A stretch of 64,000 nt of DNA from Flavobacterium sp. ASV13 (GTDB lineage: Bacteria > Bacteroidota > Bacteroidia > Flavobacteriales > Flavobacteriaceae): assembly GCF_000745775.1 (NCBI RefSeq), contig NZ_JQJY01000001.1, positions 620,001 through 684,000 on the forward strand, given 5' to 3'. Below the pieces are notes generated by a model. That model saw nothing but the letters and a program-made list of their open reading frames with translations, was not told the origin of the DNA and searched no databases. Positions within the stretch are counted from its first letter, which is position 1, and the number at the start of each line of letters is the position of its first letter. Below are positions 62,302-64,000 of the stretch, piece after piece. The position numbers and the translations under genes are program-made.

Positions 62302-64000
62302 ATGGAATCAAAAATACCCGAAGGACCTCTTGCCGATAAGTGGAGTCATTACAAAGAAAAAGCCAAACTTGTAAATCCGGCGAACCGAAAAAAACTTACC
62401 GTTATTGTTGTTGGAACTGGACTTGCAGGTGCTTCATGTGCTGCATCTCTGGCAGAACAAGGCTATAATATAAAATCATTTTGTTTTCAGGATTCTGCCC
62501 GAAGAGCCCATTCTGTTGCAGCACAAGGCGGTGTTAATGCCGCAAAAAACTACAAAAATGACGGCGACAGCACTTACAGAATGTTTTATGACACCATCAA
62601 AGGGGGAGATTTTAGATCCCGAGAAGCAAATGTCTATCGTTTAGCAGAATGTTCTGCTGCGTTGATTGATCATGCTGTCGCCCAAGGCGTACCTTTTGCA
62701 AGAGAATATGCGGGTTATTTGAATAATCGATCTTTTGGCGGCGTTCAGGTTTCAAGAACTTTTTATGCGCGCGGCCAAACCGGACAACAGCTTTTACTTG
62801 GCGCTTATCAAGGTTTGCTTCGACAAGTTTCGCTTGGAAAAGTTGATTTGCATACCCGACACGAAATGCTTGAGCTAATCGTTATTGACGGAAAAGCAAA
62901 AGGTATTATTGCAAGAAATCTTGAAACTGGTGAATTAGAACGTCATGCCGCCGATGCCGTTGTTCTGGCTTCTGGTGGCTACGGAAAAGTATATTATCTC
63001 TCAACATTAGCGATGGGCTGCAACAGTTCGGCTATTTGGCGAGCGCACAAAAAAGGCGCTTTTATGGCCGGTGTAAGCTGGATTCAGTTTCATCCTACTT
63101 CATTACCACAGCATGGTGAGAATCAGTCGAAATTAACTTTGATGTCGGAATCTCTTCGAAATGATGGCCGAATCTGGGTTCCAAAAAAAGCCGCTGACGA
63201 CCGAAATCCAAATACAATTCCAGAAGAAGAACGTGATTATTATTTGGAACGAAAATATCCTTCCTTTGGAAACCTGGCTCCCAGAGATATTTCTTCAAGA
63301 GCCGCAAAAGAGCAAATTGATGCCGGACATGGCGTTGGCCCAATGAAAAATGCTATTTATCTCGATTTCTCCGATGCTATAAAAGCGCAAGGAAAAGATA
63401 AAATCGAAGCCAAATACAGCAATCTTTTTGCGATGTATGAAAAAATTACTGGAATCAATGCATATAAAGAACCAATGCTGATTTCGCCTTCCGCACATTT
63501 TACAATGGGTGGACTTTGGGTTGATTATGAATTAATGACGACAATTCCTGGTTTATTTGCCTTGGGAGAAGCCAATTTTGCCGATCACGGCGCTAACAGA
63601 CTCGGCGCAAATTCACTACTTCAGGCTTGCGTTGATGGTTATTTTATTGCTCCTTATACAATTCCGAATTATCTTTCTGGAGAATTAAGTGCACCAAAAA
63701 TTGATATTTCGCATCCTGCTTTTGAAGAAGCTGAAAAAACAGTCAGAAGACAACTGGATCGTTTTTTACATACCAATGGAACTCTTTCAGCTGATTATTT
63801 TCACAAAAAAATCGGACGTCTTCTTTACGAAAAATGCGGTCTTTCGCGAAGCAGAAAAAAATTGGAAGAAGCTTTAATCGAAATTCGCGAACTCAAAGCT
63901 TCATTTGAAAAAGATCTCAGAATTACTGGCGATAATACTTTAAACAGTGAACTCGAAAAAGCCGGCCGAATTTCAGATTATATAGAATTAGCCGAATTAA
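62302..64000 (+). CDS. sdhA: Succinate dehydrogenase / fumarate reductase flavoprotein subunit (3' end cut by window)
   Basis: 566 codons are present and open to the right edge. The full-length Bacteroidota SdhA is about 670 residues. The FAD-binding motif is [15 protein letters not shown], the His that carries FAD covalently is in [11 protein letters not shown], and the active-site region has [10 protein letters not shown] and [11 protein letters not shown]. It catalyses succinate/fumarate interconversion at the membrane. The usual sdhC gene (cytochrome b) does not precede it; a T9SS sugar dehydrogenase does, 209 bases away. It may be a second, paralogous copy. Confidence 0.92.
   Translation, partial: MESKIPEGPLADKWSHYKEKAKLVNPANRKKLTVIVVGTGLAGASCAASLAEQGYNIKSFCFQDSARRAHSVAAQGGVNAAKNYKNDGDSTYRMFYDTIKGGDFRSREANVYRLAECSAALIDHAVAQGVPFAREYAGYLNNRSFGGVQVSRTFYARGQTGQQLLLGAYQGLLRQVSLGKVDLHTRHEMLELIVIDGKAKGIIARNLETGELERHAADAVVLASGGYGKVYYLSTLAMGCNSSAIWRAHKKGAFMAGVSWIQFHPTSLPQHGENQSKLTLMSESLRNDGRIWVPKKAADDRNPNTIPEEERDYYLERKYPSFGNLAPRDISSRAAKEQIDAGHGVGPMKNAIYLDFSDAIKAQGKDKIEAKYSNLFAMYEKITGINAYKEPMLISPSAHFTMGGLWVDYELMTTIPGLFALGEANFADHGANRLGANSLLQACVDGYFIAPYTIPNYLSGELSAPKIDISHPAFEEAEKTVRRQLDRFLHTNGTLSADYFHKKIGRLLYEKCGLSRSRKKLEEALIEIRELKASFEKDLRITGDNTLNSELEKAGRISDYIELAEL

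Overview
The window is chromosomal DNA of an AT-rich Bacteroidota, most likely a Flavobacterium-type organism. The evidence is the SusC/SusD pair, several TonB-dependent receptors with carboxypeptidase-like N-termini, lipoboxes of the TSC/TAC/SSC kind, a type IX secretion (T9SS) C-terminal domain, promoters with a TAnnTTTG -7 element, and many AT-rich intergenic inverted repeats. I see no tRNA, rRNA, CRISPR array, insertion sequence or prophage. The last gene runs off the right edge.

Layout. 0-4.5 kb: two TetR repressors with a hotdog thioesterase, a DHA2-type drug exporter and a short-chain dehydrogenase. Palindromic operators allow each gene to be assigned to one of the two repressors. 4.5-18 kb: a TonB receptor, an MDR oxidoreductase, small acetyltransferases, an AhpD-like protein, an ECF42-type sigma factor with its DGPF/YCII partner, an AraC regulator with a secreted esterase-like hydrolase, an NmrA/HxlR divergent pair, and a MocR regulator divergent from a DoxX protein. 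18-30 kb: a xylan utilisation locus on the minus strand (LacI - SusC - SusD - surface glycan-binding protein - GH10 xylanase with inserted CBMs - GH35/DUF5597 glycosidase). A LacI-type operator overlaps the -33 element of the susC promoter. 29.8-31.4 kb: a Na+/H+ antiporter.

31.7-37.1 kb holds the most interesting group: a secreted ankyrin protein, a DUF2271 protein carrying an SGAS flavinylation-like motif, a PepSY membrane protein fused to flavodoxin and FAD/NAD-binding domains, and ApbE (FMN transferase). They lie behind a promoter with a Fur-box-like sequence. I read this as an iron-regulated reductase that moves electrons across the membrane through covalently bound flavin. A similar Fur-like box precedes the siderophore receptor at 53.6-56.1 kb.

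37-48 kb: a large MscS channel, a His-rich secreted protein, and an RND efflux operon divergent from a LytS/LytTR two-component pair. 48-52.5 kb: thiol and sulfur redox genes (redoxin, TlpA-like, HxlR, DsbA/FrnE-like, TSUP plus DUF1634). 52.5-64 kb: a luciferase-like oxidoreductase, the siderophore receptor, a FadI-type thiolase, an azoreductase/HxlR divergent pair with a conspicuous double palindrome, a T9SS-exported PQQ-type sugar dehydrogenase, and a 3'-truncated succinate dehydrogenase/fumarate reductase flavoprotein gene.

Recurring themes are small regulators placed next to redox or detoxification enzymes (TetR, HxlR x3, MocR, AraC, ECF42) and several families of intergenic inverted repeats. 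All functions are inferred from sequence reading; no database search was possible.
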